Source: SFLA01 sp964485815 (lineage in GTDB: Bacteria > Bacillota > Clostridia > Oscillospirales > CAG-382). From it: DNA of 24,746 nucleotides. The DNA lies in the NCBI GenBank assembly GCA_964485815.1, contig CAZAJX010000027.1, positions 1-24,746 on the forward strand, given 5' to 3'. A program made the translations under genes and the position numbers. The notes beneath the pieces are model-generated. The model ran no database searches. It was not told where the DNA came from and saw nothing but the letters and a program-made list of their open reading frames with translations. Below are positions 6,966 to 15,134 of this stretch, piece after piece; the first letter of the stretch is position 1, and every line of letters starts with the position of its first letter.

Positions 6966-8657
6966 TTAAATCTCCTCCGTACGGCGCATACCCAGCATAT
7001 CAAGGCATTCGCCCAAAATTTGTTTTGTTGCGGCGGTAAGCTTTATTCTGAAATTACGTGTCGCGCCGCTTTCACGCAAAATAGAGCAGTTGTGGTAGAA
7101 CTTGTTAAACGCTGAGCAGGTGTCCATCATAAAACGTGCCACGTAAGAGGGCTCGTTGTCTGCGCACGCCGCCTTTACACGCTCGGGGAAGGCGTAAAGC
7201 TGTTTGATCAGGTTGATCTCGTCCTCATTGGGGGTGTACGCACCGTTTTCGCCCTCGTCACCTTCGGTCTTGCGCAAAACGGATGCGGCTCTCGCATAGG
7301 TATACTGAACGTAAGGACCTGTGTTGCCCTCAAAGGAGAGCGCGCCCTCCCAGGTGAAATCGGTGTCCTTTATACGGCTGTTGCTCAGCGCGCCGAATAT
7401 GACTGCGCCGATACCGACAGCCTCCGAAACATCGTCTTTATCCGTAAGATCGGCGTTCTTCTCTTCGATAATCGCCTTTGCCTTTGCCACCGCTTCGTCA
7501 AATACGTCGTTAAGCAGTATAATATTACCGGTACGGCTTGCCAGCTTTTCACCGCCGAAGCTCATTGTACCGTAGGGGATGTGTACCAGATCCTTCGCCC
7601 ATTCCTTGCCCATCAATTCGGTTACCTTAAACCACTGGGCAAAGTGGAGGGATTGTCCTGCGCTGGTAACGTATGCGCATACGTCAAAGTTATAGGTGTT
7701 ATATCTGTAATTCGCCGCCGCAATATCGCGGGTGGGGTAGAGAGTGCTTCCGTCCCTCTTGAGTATAAGTGCGGGAGGCATATTGTAATCCGCAAGATCA
7801 ACAATAGATGCGCCGTCGTCTATCTTGAGCAGCTCTTTCTCTCTCAACTCCTCTACGATTGCGGGCATCTTGTCGGTATAAAGGCTCTCGCCGTCCCATA
7901 CGTCGAATTCAATGCCCAATCTCTTGTAGGTTTCGGAGTATTCACGCAGGGAAATGTCCTTAAAAAGCTGCCATATCTCAAGATATTCCTTGTTTCCGTT
8001 TTCCAACTCGCGGAAAGCGGCTCTCGCCTGATCGTTCAAGGACGGGTCTTTTTCCGCCTCTTTGCCGAACATAACGTATATACGCTCAAGCTCTTTAATT
8101 CCGTCTGCCTCTAATCTTTCGCGGCTTGACCACTTTTTGTAAGCAACAATCTGCTTACCGTTCTGGGTGCCCCAGTCGCCAAGGTAGTTAATGGCAACGG
8201 TATCGTATCCGCAGAACTTGTATATGTTGCGCACCGCGTTGCCGATCACCGTGGTGCCCAAGTGTCCCAGATGGAATCTCTTTGCAATATTGGGGGATGA
8301 AAAGTCTATAACCAGTCTTTTTCCCTTGCCTATATCGGTCTTGCCGAAGTTTTCGTCAATTCCTTCAAGCATGGAAACGTAAATATCCGTTCCTGCATAA
8401 AAATTCAGGTATCCGCCAACGGCTTCCGCTTTTTCTATTCCCGCGGGGAGAGTAAGGTTTTCCTTTATCTTTGCCGCAATAACGGGAGGTGCCGCGCGAA
8501 GTGTCTTTGCAAGGCGGAAGCAGGGTAGTGCGATATCGCCGTTTTTGGTATCCGCCGGTGTTTCAAAATACCCATAGAGGTCTTCGGGCACAGCCGTTTC
8601 CGCTTTCAAAAGGGCGTCCTTCACCGCTTCAAAAGCCAAAGTTTTAATGTCCTTCAT
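6966..8657 (-). CDS. argS: Arginine--tRNA ligase
   Basis: A 563-residue class I aminoacyl-tRNA synthetase that charges tRNA-Arg with arginine using ATP. The HIGH signature appears as HLGH (residues 129-132) after SSPNIAKRF. The KMSKS loop is degenerate, KLASRTGN (371-378), as is common in ArgRS. The arginine-specific DALR anticodon-binding domain occupies about residues 440-563 and includes MMDTCSAFNKFYHNC. I chose the ATG at 8657 because AAAGGATG lies just upstream; a longer frame to 8720 starts before the -10 box. It is the first gene of a minus-strand argS-yebC unit with a leader of only about 35 bases. Confidence 0.95.
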   Translation of the reverse strand: MKDIKTLAFEAVKDALLKAETAVPEDLYGYFETPADTKNGDIALPCFRLAKTLRAAPPVIAAKIKENLTLPAGIEKAEAVGGYLNFYAGTDIYVSMLEGIDENFGKTDIGKGKRLVIDFSSPNIAKRFHLGHLGTTVIGNAVRNIYKFCGYDTVAINYLGDWGTQNGKQIVAYKKWSSRERLEADGIKELERIYVMFGKEAEKDPSLNDQARAAFRELENGNKEYLEIWQLFKDISLREYSETYKRLGIEFDVWDGESLYTDKMPAIVEELREKELLKIDDGASIVDLADYNMPPALILKRDGSTLYPTRDIAAANYRYNTYNFDVCAYVTSAGQSLHFAQWFKVTELMGKEWAKDLVHIPYGTMSFGGEKLASRTGNIILLNDVFDEAVAKAKAIIEEKNADLTDKDDVSEAVGIGAVIFGALSNSRIKDTDFTWEGALSFEGNTGPYVQYTYARAASVLRKTEGDEGENGAYTPNEDEINLIKQLYAFPERVKAACADNEPSYVARFMMDTCSAFNKFYHNCSILRESGATRNFRIKLTAATKQILGECLDMLGMRRTEEI

Positions 8658-8698
8658 AAAAACATCCTTTTCGGTTTTCTTATCTTTAATAACATCAC

Positions 8699-8727
8699 AT
8701 TGTATCATATTTTTTTGCACTTTTCAA
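8699..8727 (-). promoter_or_regulatory. Promoter of argS-yebC
   Basis: Minus-strand TTGAAA (8727-8722), 17-base spacer, TACAAT (8704-8699). Transcription would start near 8692, which fixes the argS start at 8657. Confidence 0.7.
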
Positions 8728-8765
8728 CCCCTGTTCACATTATGTTTAAAATTTTCCGCAAACTA

Positions 8766-8793
8766 TTGACAATTTCTTCAAAATTTGTATAAT
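8766..8793 (+). promoter_or_regulatory. Strong sigma-A promoter of the dockerin protein gene
   Basis: Perfect TTGACA (8766-8771), 16-base spacer, perfect TATAAT (8788-8793). It is about 155 bases before the ATG at 8948, so the transcript carries a leader of roughly 148 bases. Confidence 0.8.
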
Positions 8794-8799
8794 GGTAAT

Positions 8800-8947
8800 T
8801 AGGAACTAAACAGGGCCGTATTGTCCCCCTTGCGCTTGTGCACTTTTCACAAATAGAATGCCGTGTTTTTGTCTAATCTGTGCTTCACGGGGGAGGCGCG
8901 GCGGTAACCTGTAAAACAAAAAATCCAAATTCAGAAAGGATGTAATT
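8800..8947 (+). promoter_or_regulatory. Long, probably folded 5' leader of the dockerin protein gene
   Basis: Several complementary segments are visible: ACAGG (8810-8814) with CCTGT (8908-8912), enclosing CCG (8816-8818) with CGG (8902-8904); TTGTG (8836-8840) with CACAA (8848-8852); CCGTG (8861-8865) with CACGG (8886-8890); and CCCCC (8825-8829) able to compete for the GGGGG at 8889-8893. This nested arrangement with alternative pairings looks like a regulatory leader. I cannot match it to a known riboswitch class. The ribosome binding site (AGAAAGGA, about 8932-8940) lies outside the closed stem. Confidence 0.45.
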
Positions 8948-11900
8948 ATGAAATTCAAGAAAAGTATTTCATTTGTACTCACACTCTGCATGGTACTTTC
9001 TCTGTTTGCAACGTTCGTAATTCCCGTTGCTGCAGACGAAGGAATCGAGCTTCTCGTGTCTCACCACAATTTGTATAACTGGGGCACCTTTGAAGGAATG
9101 GTTATCACCGGCGACGGCCAGACTGTTGCTGATGTTATTCCTACCTACGGTGCTAACATCAAGTGGTGGAATATGTACGTTATTGAAAATGTTGATGGCG
9201 AGTATGTCGCTACCGAACATTACAAGAACGTTGACGAATGTCACACCACCCCCGTTCCCGCAGGTGGATTCCTCTACTATGTTTACAGCGATAACTCTGA
9301 CTGGGCTAAGGTTGACGACGGCGTACTCCTTGGCTACACCTTTGAGCTTGTAGACTTTACTCTTGAAGAGTCTTTCGCTATCGATACTAATGCTGATCCT
9401 TCGGCAGCTAAGCATATGATTGCTACCGCTCCCGCAGCAGCTCCCGAACTTCCCGAAGGCGCAACCGGACTTGATTATTTCGGTTATACTCACACTTACA
9501 TCAACCACGTAATGTACGTTGATGCTGATATGACTCTCGGCGAACTCGTAACCAAGTACTATGGCCAGTCCAAAGATCTTAACTACTTCAAGGTTATCGT
9601 AGTTAACGAAGATGGCACTGTTGCCGCTACTTATCTCACTCTCGGCAGACCTGATGGCGTTAAGACCGACATTGCTGTTACCGCAGGTCAGGTAGTTCTC
9701 GCTCTCAGCGCAGACAGCTCTAATGCTGGTAGACACGAAATCGCAGATACCGTAAACGTAGGCGATGTCGTTACTCTTTACAATGTAGATTTCGATGCTG
9801 AACCCGGCGAACTCGCTAATGCAGGCTTCACCGTTGAAGCGGCCGCTCCCGAAGCTCCCGAGGCAGGTGTAGTTGTTCCCGAAGGTGTAGTTCTTCAGTC
9901 CGCACCTTACGGTGACGTATCTGTTCTCACCGATGGCGAAACCGCAGAAGGTCTGTTCGAATGCTTCTGGGGCAATCAGGCTTACCTCGTAGCTATCGAA
10001 AACAAGAACACCGTTTCCACTCCTTGGGACGTTGTTATTGTTCTTAAAGAAGAAACTACATTCAATACTGTTACCATATACTACTGGGACGAAGCAAACA
10101 GCTTTATCCATATGCCTGAAACTGTAGCAGTTACGGTTAACGGCGAGACCTATGAGGCAATTGCTCTTACTACCGACAGCAAGTTGGCTGACGAAGCAGC
10201 CGGCATCTCCGGCGCAGGATTTGTACACGCCGTTGAATATGCACTCGGCGAAGAAGTTACCGCAAACAGCTTTACTGTAACCTCTACCGCAGGCGCAGGC
10301 GTATTCAATATGATGACCGAAGTTGCTGTTTCTTACGTAGAAGCTACCAAGGCTCCCTTCGAAGACGGCGACAACGTAGTTATCACTTATCCCGCAGATA
10401 ACTTGGCAATTTCCGCAGAAGAAGATGTATATAACGATAAGTATAGACTCGCAGGCACCGACGTTGCAAACGGCGCAGTATTTACTGTTGAAATTACCGA
10501 TGACGGCATTTACTTCATCTGCAACGGCAAGTACCTCACCTCCGGCGCAACCGGCAACAACCTTACTCTTGAAGACGAAGCTTCCGAATACAGCCTCTGG
10601 GTACTTGAAGAAGCTGAAAACGGCTGGTACATCAAGAATGTAAACGCAGCTTACAACGGCAATGCTCAGTATATCGAGTACTACTTCGCATTCACCACCT
10701 ATGGCTTCAATGCAAGCAAGGCTGATATCTACACCTTCCAGTTCGTAGTTCAGGAAGCTCCCGCACTCAACGAAGTTGACGGCGGCGCACTTCCCGAGCA
10801 CAACTCCAGAGATGGTTCTCTCTCCATTGCAGCTAACACCGCAATCACTTATACCGTAGCATTTGAGCACGGCGCAAACTTCAACCTCTGGAGCGAAGAC
10901 GTAACCGTTCTTGTAAACGGCGAAGCTCTTGAAATGGGTATGCTCGGCTACGTTGCAACCCCCGCAAAGGGCGACACTGTTACCATCGTTAACGCAGGCG
11001 CAGAAGCAGTAGAAATTTATCCTTCTATCTCTGCTATAATCCCCGGTACTATGTCCAGCCCCATCGTTCTTGATGAGCTTGGCGATATCACCGCAAACGT
11101 TACCGAAGATATCGTTAAGGCCGGTGGCACAGTATTCTATCTCTACACCGCTCCCGCAAACGGTACTCTTACCATCACCATGCCCGAAGGCAACTGGACC
11201 TACGCCGTAAACAACCTCACCGCAGGCGTCTACGGCGATACTCAGTGGTCCGATAGCGAAGATTCTTCCGCTACCACTTCTATCGACGTTTCCGCAGGCG
11301 ACGAGATCCAGATCATCGTTGGCACTTACAATCCCGAATCCATGTGGGATATTCCCGTTGGCGAACTTACCTTCAACGCAGCTTTTGAAGCAAACGTTGT
11401 TGTATCTCAGGTAGTTGAAAACTTCAACCACGCTGATTGGAACACCGGTATCAACACCTACCACGCGGCTTACATCTTCACCGATGCTGAAATTTACGCA
11501 GGCGTAGGTATGACTTGGTGGTATCACGCATCCTTCGCTCCCACCGCAAACGGCGGTTACGTTGTTGTTGAAGTTGCAGCTCCCGGTTCCGATGCAGCTA
11601 CCAAGAACACTCTCGCAATTCCCGAAGGTGGCTTCGTATGGGTTGCTTGGACCTCCAGCGAAGAGGGCTACGGCGCATCCTCCGGTGCATACGCAAAGGC
11701 TATTATGTCCGGTCTTAAGGCTGGCGATATCGTTCTCTTCAACGGTCTTGATATAGCTAACTGCACCACCACCGCAGATGCATCCGCAACCGTACTTGCT
11801 CCCGCAGCTGATATGGATCTTATCGTATCTCACAACTACAACTACAACTGGCACTGCTACGAAACCCAGATCATCACCAACACTATCGCAGATTCTGAAG

Positions 11901-12457
11901 GCAACTACCTCGTTAAGGCGGGCGACGCTCCCTTTATGGCTGGCAATGCTGCTGATGCGGACATCCTTTACATCGTAGAAAATGTTGGCGGCGCATACCT
12001 TGTTACCGGCATTGTAGGCGGCAAGGCACTCGTTGACGTTGTAATTCCCGATGGCGGCTTCTTGTACTACGTAACCTCTAACTGCACCGGTTACGATGCA
12101 ATCTGCCACGGCGAACTTATCGGCAAGTATCTCATCCTCGGCGATATCGATCTCAACACTTCCTTCGCTATCGACCCCGAGGCTAACCCCGCATACACCA
12201 TGAAGGCTGTTTCCGGCTTCGGCAAGGGCGACGTAAACCTCAACGGTGTAATCGATGCTACCGACTATGCAATCCTCAGAAAGCTCGCTCTTAACACTCT
12301 CACCGCTGAAGATCTCGGCGACGTAGCATACAGTGTTGCAGACGTAAACGGCGACGGCAAGGTTAACGCAAGAGATTACTATCTCGTTAAGCGTGCATTC
12401 CTCGCAGAGGACAATTCTATCCTCGGCTGGGAAGTTAAAGAAGACGAAGCTGAATAA
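8948..12457 (+). CDS. Large secreted modular protein with C-terminal type I dockerin
   Basis: A 1169-residue protein with a Sec signal peptide (MKFKK, hydrophobic core, cleavage near VAADEG, residues 28-31). Four related modules of about 110-130 residues lie near 34-150, 172-285, 810-925 and 955-1085. Copies 1 and 4 are closest, sharing L(L/I)VSHxxxYNW, P-x-GGFLYYV and ESFAID/TSFAID. Copy 3 has IPEGGF (892-896). Residues about 310-455 resemble a discoidin-like (F5/8 type C) beta-sandwich, and 460-600 a ricin/beta-trefoil-like region. A dockerin starts near residue 1094, with two calcium-binding loops (DVNLNGVIDATD and DVNGDGKVNARD), which should dock onto a cohesin. No glycoside hydrolase or peptidase active site is visible, so a binding or structural role is likelier than catalysis. 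Strong promoter and long leader upstream; terminator at 12499-12530. Confidence 0.85.
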   Translation: MKFKKSISFVLTLCMVLSLFATFVIPVAADEGIELLVSHHNLYNWGTFEGMVITGDGQTVADVIPTYGANIKWWNMYVIENVDGEYVATEHYKNVDECHTTPVPAGGFLYYVYSDNSDWAKVDDGVLLGYTFELVDFTLEESFAIDTNADPSAAKHMIATAPAAAPELPEGATGLDYFGYTHTYINHVMYVDADMTLGELVTKYYGQSKDLNYFKVIVVNEDGTVAATYLTLGRPDGVKTDIAVTAGQVVLALSADSSNAGRHEIADTVNVGDVVTLYNVDFDAEPGELANAGFTVEAAAPEAPEAGVVVPEGVVLQSAPYGDVSVLTDGETAEGLFECFWGNQAYLVAIENKNTVSTPWDVVIVLKEETTFNTVTIYYWDEANSFIHMPETVAVTVNGETYEAIALTTDSKLADEAAGISGAGFVHAVEYALGEEVTANSFTVTSTAGAGVFNMMTEVAVSYVEATKAPFEDGDNVVITYPADNLAISAEEDVYNDKYRLAGTDVANGAVFTVEITDDGIYFICNGKYLTSGATGNNLTLEDEASEYSLWVLEEAENGWYIKNVNAAYNGNAQYIEYYFAFTTYGFNASKADIYTFQFVVQEAPALNEVDGGALPEHNSRDGSLSIAANTAITYTVAFEHGANFNLWSEDVTVLVNGEALEMGMLGYVATPAKGDTVTIVNAGAEAVEIYPSISAIIPGTMSSPIVLDELGDITANVTEDIVKAGGTVFYLYTAPANGTLTITMPEGNWTYAVNNLTAGVYGDTQWSDSEDSSATTSIDVSAGDEIQIIVGTYNPESMWDIPVGELTFNAAFEANVVVSQVVENFNHADWNTGINTYHAAYIFTDAEIYAGVGMTWWYHASFAPTANGGYVVVEVAAPGSDAATKNTLAIPEGGFVWVAWTSSEEGYGASSGAYAKAIMSGLKAGDIVLFNGLDIANCTTTADASATVLAPAADMDLIVSHNYNYNWHCYETQIITNTIADSEGNYLVKAGDAPFMAGNAADADILYIVENVGGAYLVTGIVGGKALVDVVIPDGGFLYYVTSNCTGYDAICHGELIGKYLILGDIDLNTSFAIDPEANPAYTMKAVSGFGKGDVNLNGVIDATDYAILRKLALNTLTAEDLGDVAYSVADVNGDGKVNARDYYLVKRAFLAEDNSILGWEVKEDEAE

Positions 12458-12498
12458 TCGTTCCTTTCTGAATTATATTTAAAATCTCCCCTTAACGG

Positions 12499-12530
12499 AA
12501 GAACCCCGGTGTTAAGACACCGGGGTTCTT
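12499..12530 (+). terminator. Intrinsic terminator after the dockerin protein gene
   Basis: A perfect 14-bp stem, AAGAACCCCGGTGT (12499-12512) with ACACCGGGGTTCTT (12517-12530), loop TAAG, followed by a T-rich tail. Confidence 0.85.
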
Positions 12531-12553
12531 TCTGCGTTCTCGAACAATTTGAA

Positions 12554-12652
12554 CTCTACCGTAAAAACCGCCGATAAAATCAACCCATTCTACGGTGAGT
12601 AGAGCAAAAAAATTCAAACTCTACCTCCGAAATACTAACAGTAGGTTGAATT
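12554..12652 (+). repeat. Two successive inverted repeats upstream of the GT8 gene
   Basis: Four related segments alternate in orientation: CTCTACCGT (12554-12562), ACGG..GTAGAG (12592-12604), AATTCAA..CTAC (12611-12624) and GTAGGTTGAATT (12641-12652). The first pairs with the second and the third with the fourth. The last arm overlaps the -35 box of the GT8 promoter, which suggests regulation by a DNA-binding protein. Confidence 0.5.
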
Positions 12653-12674
12653 TTCCTTAAAAATGCTGTAAAAT
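12646..12674 (+). promoter_or_regulatory. Promoter of the glycosyltransferase/acyltransferase cassette
   Basis: TTGAAT (12646-12651), 17-base spacer, TAAAAT (12669-12674). Transcription starting near 12681 excludes the upstream ATG at 12675 and supports the start at 12708. Confidence 0.7.
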
Positions 12675-12707
12675 ATGCAAAACAAATCCTTTGGAGGAAG
12701 ATTTATC

Positions 12708-13667
12708 ATGGCGTTACCTGTAATACCCATTTTCTTCGCAGTAGACGATAACTACGCGCCTTTTCTGGGCGTGGCATTGGAGTCTATCACCCGGAACGCT
12801 TCCCGTAAATTTCAATACAACGTTCACATACTTACCGAAGGCTTGAACGATCAAAACGTTTCCCGCCTTTCCAAATATAACGATGATAATTTTAACATAA
12901 TATTCAACGACGTTGCAGATGGCATCCGCACTATGAGCCACCGCCTCCACGTCCGTGATTATTATACAAAAGCCACCTACTACCGCTTCCTTATCTCAGA
13001 TATGTTCCCCGAATACGACAGAGGCTTGTATCTGGATTGCGATATCATCGTGCGCGGCGACGTGTCCGAGCTTTATAACTGTGATCTCGGCGATAATCTT
13101 GTTGCCGCAATGAACGAGGAAGTAATGCTGGCATACGATGTATACGGCACTTACGTTGAGAAGGTGCTGGGCTTAAGCAGAAACACATATTTCAACGCAG
13201 GCGTTCTCGTTCTTAATCTCGATCTTTTCCGCAAGGTAGATATGCAAGCCCGCCTTTTGGATATAATAAGCGAGTACACCTTCACCGTAACGCAGGACGA
13301 AGATTATCTCAACGTGCTGTGCCACGGAAGCGTGCTTTTGCTCCCTCAATATTGGAACAAGAATTCCTTCCCCGGCTGTGAAAAGTACGGCGACCCCGCA
13401 AAAATCGTACATTACAAGATCAACTGGAAGCCTTGGCATTACGATGGCGTGGGCTACGAAGAAGATTTCTGGCATTACGCCAAGCAGACCGAATATTATG
13501 AAGATATCCGCGCCATACGGGATAATTATTCTCCTGCAGATGTCGCCCGCGATAATATGCAGTTTGAACAGCTTGCGCAAACCGCCCGCAAGGATACTTT
13601 GGCGGCTATGAGTGCAGATTACGTGCTTCCCATCGGACATACAATAAAAATTCCCGCAGAGGTTTAA
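12708..13667 (+). CDS. Glycosyltransferase family 8 protein
   Basis: A 319-residue retaining glycosyltransferase of family GT8 (lipopolysaccharide galactosyltransferase/glycogenin-like, GT-A fold). It has the nucleotide-sugar start IFFAVDDNYAPFLGVALES, the metal-binding DxD motif as DCD (residues 110-112) within YLDCDIIVRGD, the FNAGVLVLNLDLFR motif, and the late HYKINWKPW motif in which the His contacts the metal. It probably transfers a hexose from a UDP-sugar to a lipid or cell-surface acceptor on the cytosolic side; donor and acceptor are unknown. A TTTGGAGGAAG site precedes the ATG at 12708. It is the first of three tightly packed genes, 5 bases before the acyltransferase. Confidence 0.9.
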   Translation: MALPVIPIFFAVDDNYAPFLGVALESITRNASRKFQYNVHILTEGLNDQNVSRLSKYNDDNFNIIFNDVADGIRTMSHRLHVRDYYTKATYYRFLISDMFPEYDRGLYLDCDIIVRGDVSELYNCDLGDNLVAAMNEEVMLAYDVYGTYVEKVLGLSRNTYFNAGVLVLNLDLFRKVDMQARLLDIISEYTFTVTQDEDYLNVLCHGSVLLLPQYWNKNSFPGCEKYGDPAKIVHYKINWKPWHYDGVGYEEDFWHYAKQTEYYEDIRAIRDNYSPADVARDNMQFEQLAQTARKDTLAAMSADYVLPIGHTIKIPAEV

Positions 13668-13672
13668 AGATT

Positions 13673-14551
13673 ATGGAGCAATCTCTTGAGCGCCTTTTGG
13701 TGCTTGAACGCATAAAGGAATACGAAAAAAAGGGCTGGTTTGATAAAGACGTTGAAAACGATCCCCCCACAACCCCTTTACAGCCCGGTCAGGTGGATTA
13801 TACTCTTAAAAAGCTTTCTTCCAAGATCTCATCGGAGATCGCCAACCGCGTGGCGAAGAATTATTTTGATAAGCTGATCAAGCAAGGCCGGCTTATAATC
13901 AAAGAGGTAAAGGGACTGGAGAATTATCTTTCCGTGGCAGACCGCGGCGCGATGATCACCTGCAACCACTTTAACGCCTTTGATAACTATGCGGTGTTCA
14001 AGGCGATTGAAAAATCTCTCGGCAGAAAACGTCTTTATAAGATCATCCGCGAAGGAAACTACACCTCCTTCCCCGGCTTGTACGGATATTTCTTCCGTCA
14101 TTGCAACACCCTGCCTTTGGGCAGCAGTATTGCCGTGCTTCGTGAGCTTATGGTGGCGGTTGACGTTCTTTTGAAGCGGGGCGAGAAGATACTCATATAT
14201 CCCGAGCAGGGTATGTGGTGGAACTACCGCAAGCCCCGTCCTTTAAAGGAGGGCGCGTTCAGATTTGCCGCCCGTGCTAACGCTCCCGTAGTGCCCTTCT
14301 TTATCACTATGGAGGATACCGACGTTTACGGCGGGGACGGATTCCCTCTGCAGGCATATACGGTGCATATTCTTCCCCCTATTTTCCCCGAATCCGACAA
14401 GAACGTTAAGCAAAACGCTACCGAAATGATGGTTAAAAACTACAACGCTTGGAAGGAAGTATACGAAGAAACCTACGGAATACCCCTCACGTATACAACG
14501 GTTACGGAAGATAAATGTTCTACACAGCAGTCATCCTGTCAGCAAATGTAA
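13673..14551 (+). CDS. PlsC-type lysophospholipid/1-acylglycerol-phosphate acyltransferase family protein
   Basis: A 292-residue protein with the glycerophospholipid acyltransferase fold. The catalytic NHxxxxD motif is NHFNAFD (His99, Asp104), and a second conserved block is YPEQGMWW (Pro177-Glu178), where many PlsC proteins have PEGTR. The N-terminal 90 residues are charged and lack a clear membrane anchor, so it may bind the membrane peripherally. It would move an acyl chain from acyl-ACP, acyl-phosphate or acyl-CoA to a glycerol- or sugar-linked hydroxyl. It is sandwiched between a GT8 enzyme and a CrtO-like protein, with a 37-base overlap with the latter, which points to acylation of a glycolipid rather than bulk phospholipid synthesis. 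Confidence 0.85.
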   Translation: MEQSLERLLVLERIKEYEKKGWFDKDVENDPPTTPLQPGQVDYTLKKLSSKISSEIANRVAKNYFDKLIKQGRLIIKEVKGLENYLSVADRGAMITCNHFNAFDNYAVFKAIEKSLGRKRLYKIIREGNYTSFPGLYGYFFRHCNTLPLGSSIAVLRELMVAVDVLLKRGEKILIYPEQGMWWNYRKPRPLKEGAFRFAARANAPVVPFFITMEDTDVYGGDGFPLQAYTVHILPPIFPESDKNVKQNATEMMVKNYNAWKEVYEETYGIPLTYTTVTEDKCSTQQSSCQQM

Positions 14552-15063
14552 TAATCATACTTTTAAATACCCTTTTTGGCGGTGACTTTTGGTTTACCGC
14601 GCTGTACTCGGTGCTGGGCACGGTGACTGTTATCGCATACGATGGCATAACCGCATTTCTTATCCGCCGCCTGCCCGAAAAATGGTTTGTGCCGGAGAAA
14701 AAGGCGTTTAACGTTTCCCGTGCCGAAAAACGGTTTTACAGCAAGCTTAAGATCAAAAAAATAACCGCCCTCGTTCCCGAGCTGGGCGGATTTACGGGAT
14801 TTCACAAGGATAAGCTCCAAAGCGCGGACGATAAAGAGTATCTTTTCCGCTTTCTGCTGGAATCCAATTACGGCGTGGCGATACATATAGTAAACGCCGT
14901 GGGCGGGCTCGTTATCGGTCTTTTGCCCTTTTGCGGCGGCGTGTCCGTATGGCTGCCCGTGGCAGGGGTAAACTTCGTGTTGAGTATGCTTCCCGTGTTT
15001 ATTCTCCGCAAAAATACGCCCTCGCTTATGTTTTTATATAAGCGGGCAAAAAAGCAACAATAA
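14515..15063 (+). CDS. CrtO-like membrane acyltransferase family protein
   Basis: A 182-residue membrane protein with hydrophobic segments near residues 3-20, 24-48 and 125-163 and a basic tail. The central region (RRLPEKWFVPEKKAFNVSRAEKRFYSKL, split here as RRLPEKWF then FNVSRAEKRFYSKL) and the C-terminal N-x-x-L-S-M-L-P-V-F-I-L-R-K-N-T-P-S-L resemble glycosyl-4,4'-diaponeurosporenoate acyltransferase (CrtO, staphyloxanthin pathway), but no carotenoid genes are nearby. The start at 14515, with GGAAG upstream, overlaps the end of the PlsC-like gene by 37 bases, so translation is coupled. I infer that it acylates the product of the GT8 enzyme. The family match is made by eye and needs a profile search. 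Confidence 0.6.
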   Translation: MFYTAVILSANVIIILLNTLFGGDFWFTALYSVLGTVTVIAYDGITAFLIRRLPEKWFVPEKKAFNVSRAEKRFYSKLKIKKITALVPELGGFTGFHKDKLQSADDKEYLFRFLLESNYGVAIHIVNAVGGLVIGLLPFCGGVSVWLPVAGVNFVLSMLPVFILRKNTPSLMFLYKRAKKQQ

Positions 15064-15075
15064 TGAATATTTTTC

Positions 15076-15125
15076 TTGATAATCCCGTCGGAATGTGTTA
15101 TACTGTAGTGTAAACTTTACGACGG
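15076..15125 (+). promoter_or_regulatory. Promoter of the membrane XRE regulator, with palindromes
   Basis: TTGATA (15076-15081), 17-base spacer, TATACT (15099-15104). The palindrome GTAAACTTTAC (15110-15120) sits at the start site. CCGTCG (15085-15090) and CGACGG (15120-15125) form an inverted repeat around the -10 region. An autoregulatory operator is likely. Confidence 0.6.
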
Positions 15126-15134
15126 TGATTTTTT

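Noticed and set aside
6234..7115. Plus-strand open frame of 293 codons opposite yebC and argS
   Set aside because: It is the mirror of two certain housekeeping genes, with no plausible start signal or protein family.
8658..8692. T-box leader before argS
   Set aside because: The predicted leader is only about 35 bases, far too short for a T-box, and it has no conserved T-box sequence or terminator.
8800..8947. c-di-GMP-I (GEMM) riboswitch in the dockerin gene leader
   Set aside because: ACAGGGC and GGTAACC are faintly similar to GEMM ends, but the central GACGCAAAGC-type core and the tetraloop receptor are missing.
8969..12109. An open reading frame of about 1046 codons on the minus strand inside the dockerin protein gene
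   Set aside because: It has no ribosome binding site, and its translation is Cys/Val/Gly-rich with no domain logic. The sense frame has a signal peptide, repeats and a dockerin, so the antisense opening follows from sense codon choice.
8948..12457. Secreted glycoside hydrolase or peptidase
   Set aside because: Despite the dockerin, no catalytic domain or active-site motif could be recognised, so only a binding or structural role is proposed.
14515..15063. Carotenoid (staphyloxanthin-like) biosynthesis cluster
   Set aside because: Only the CrtO-like protein is suggestive; there is no CrtM, CrtN or CrtP homologue in the window.
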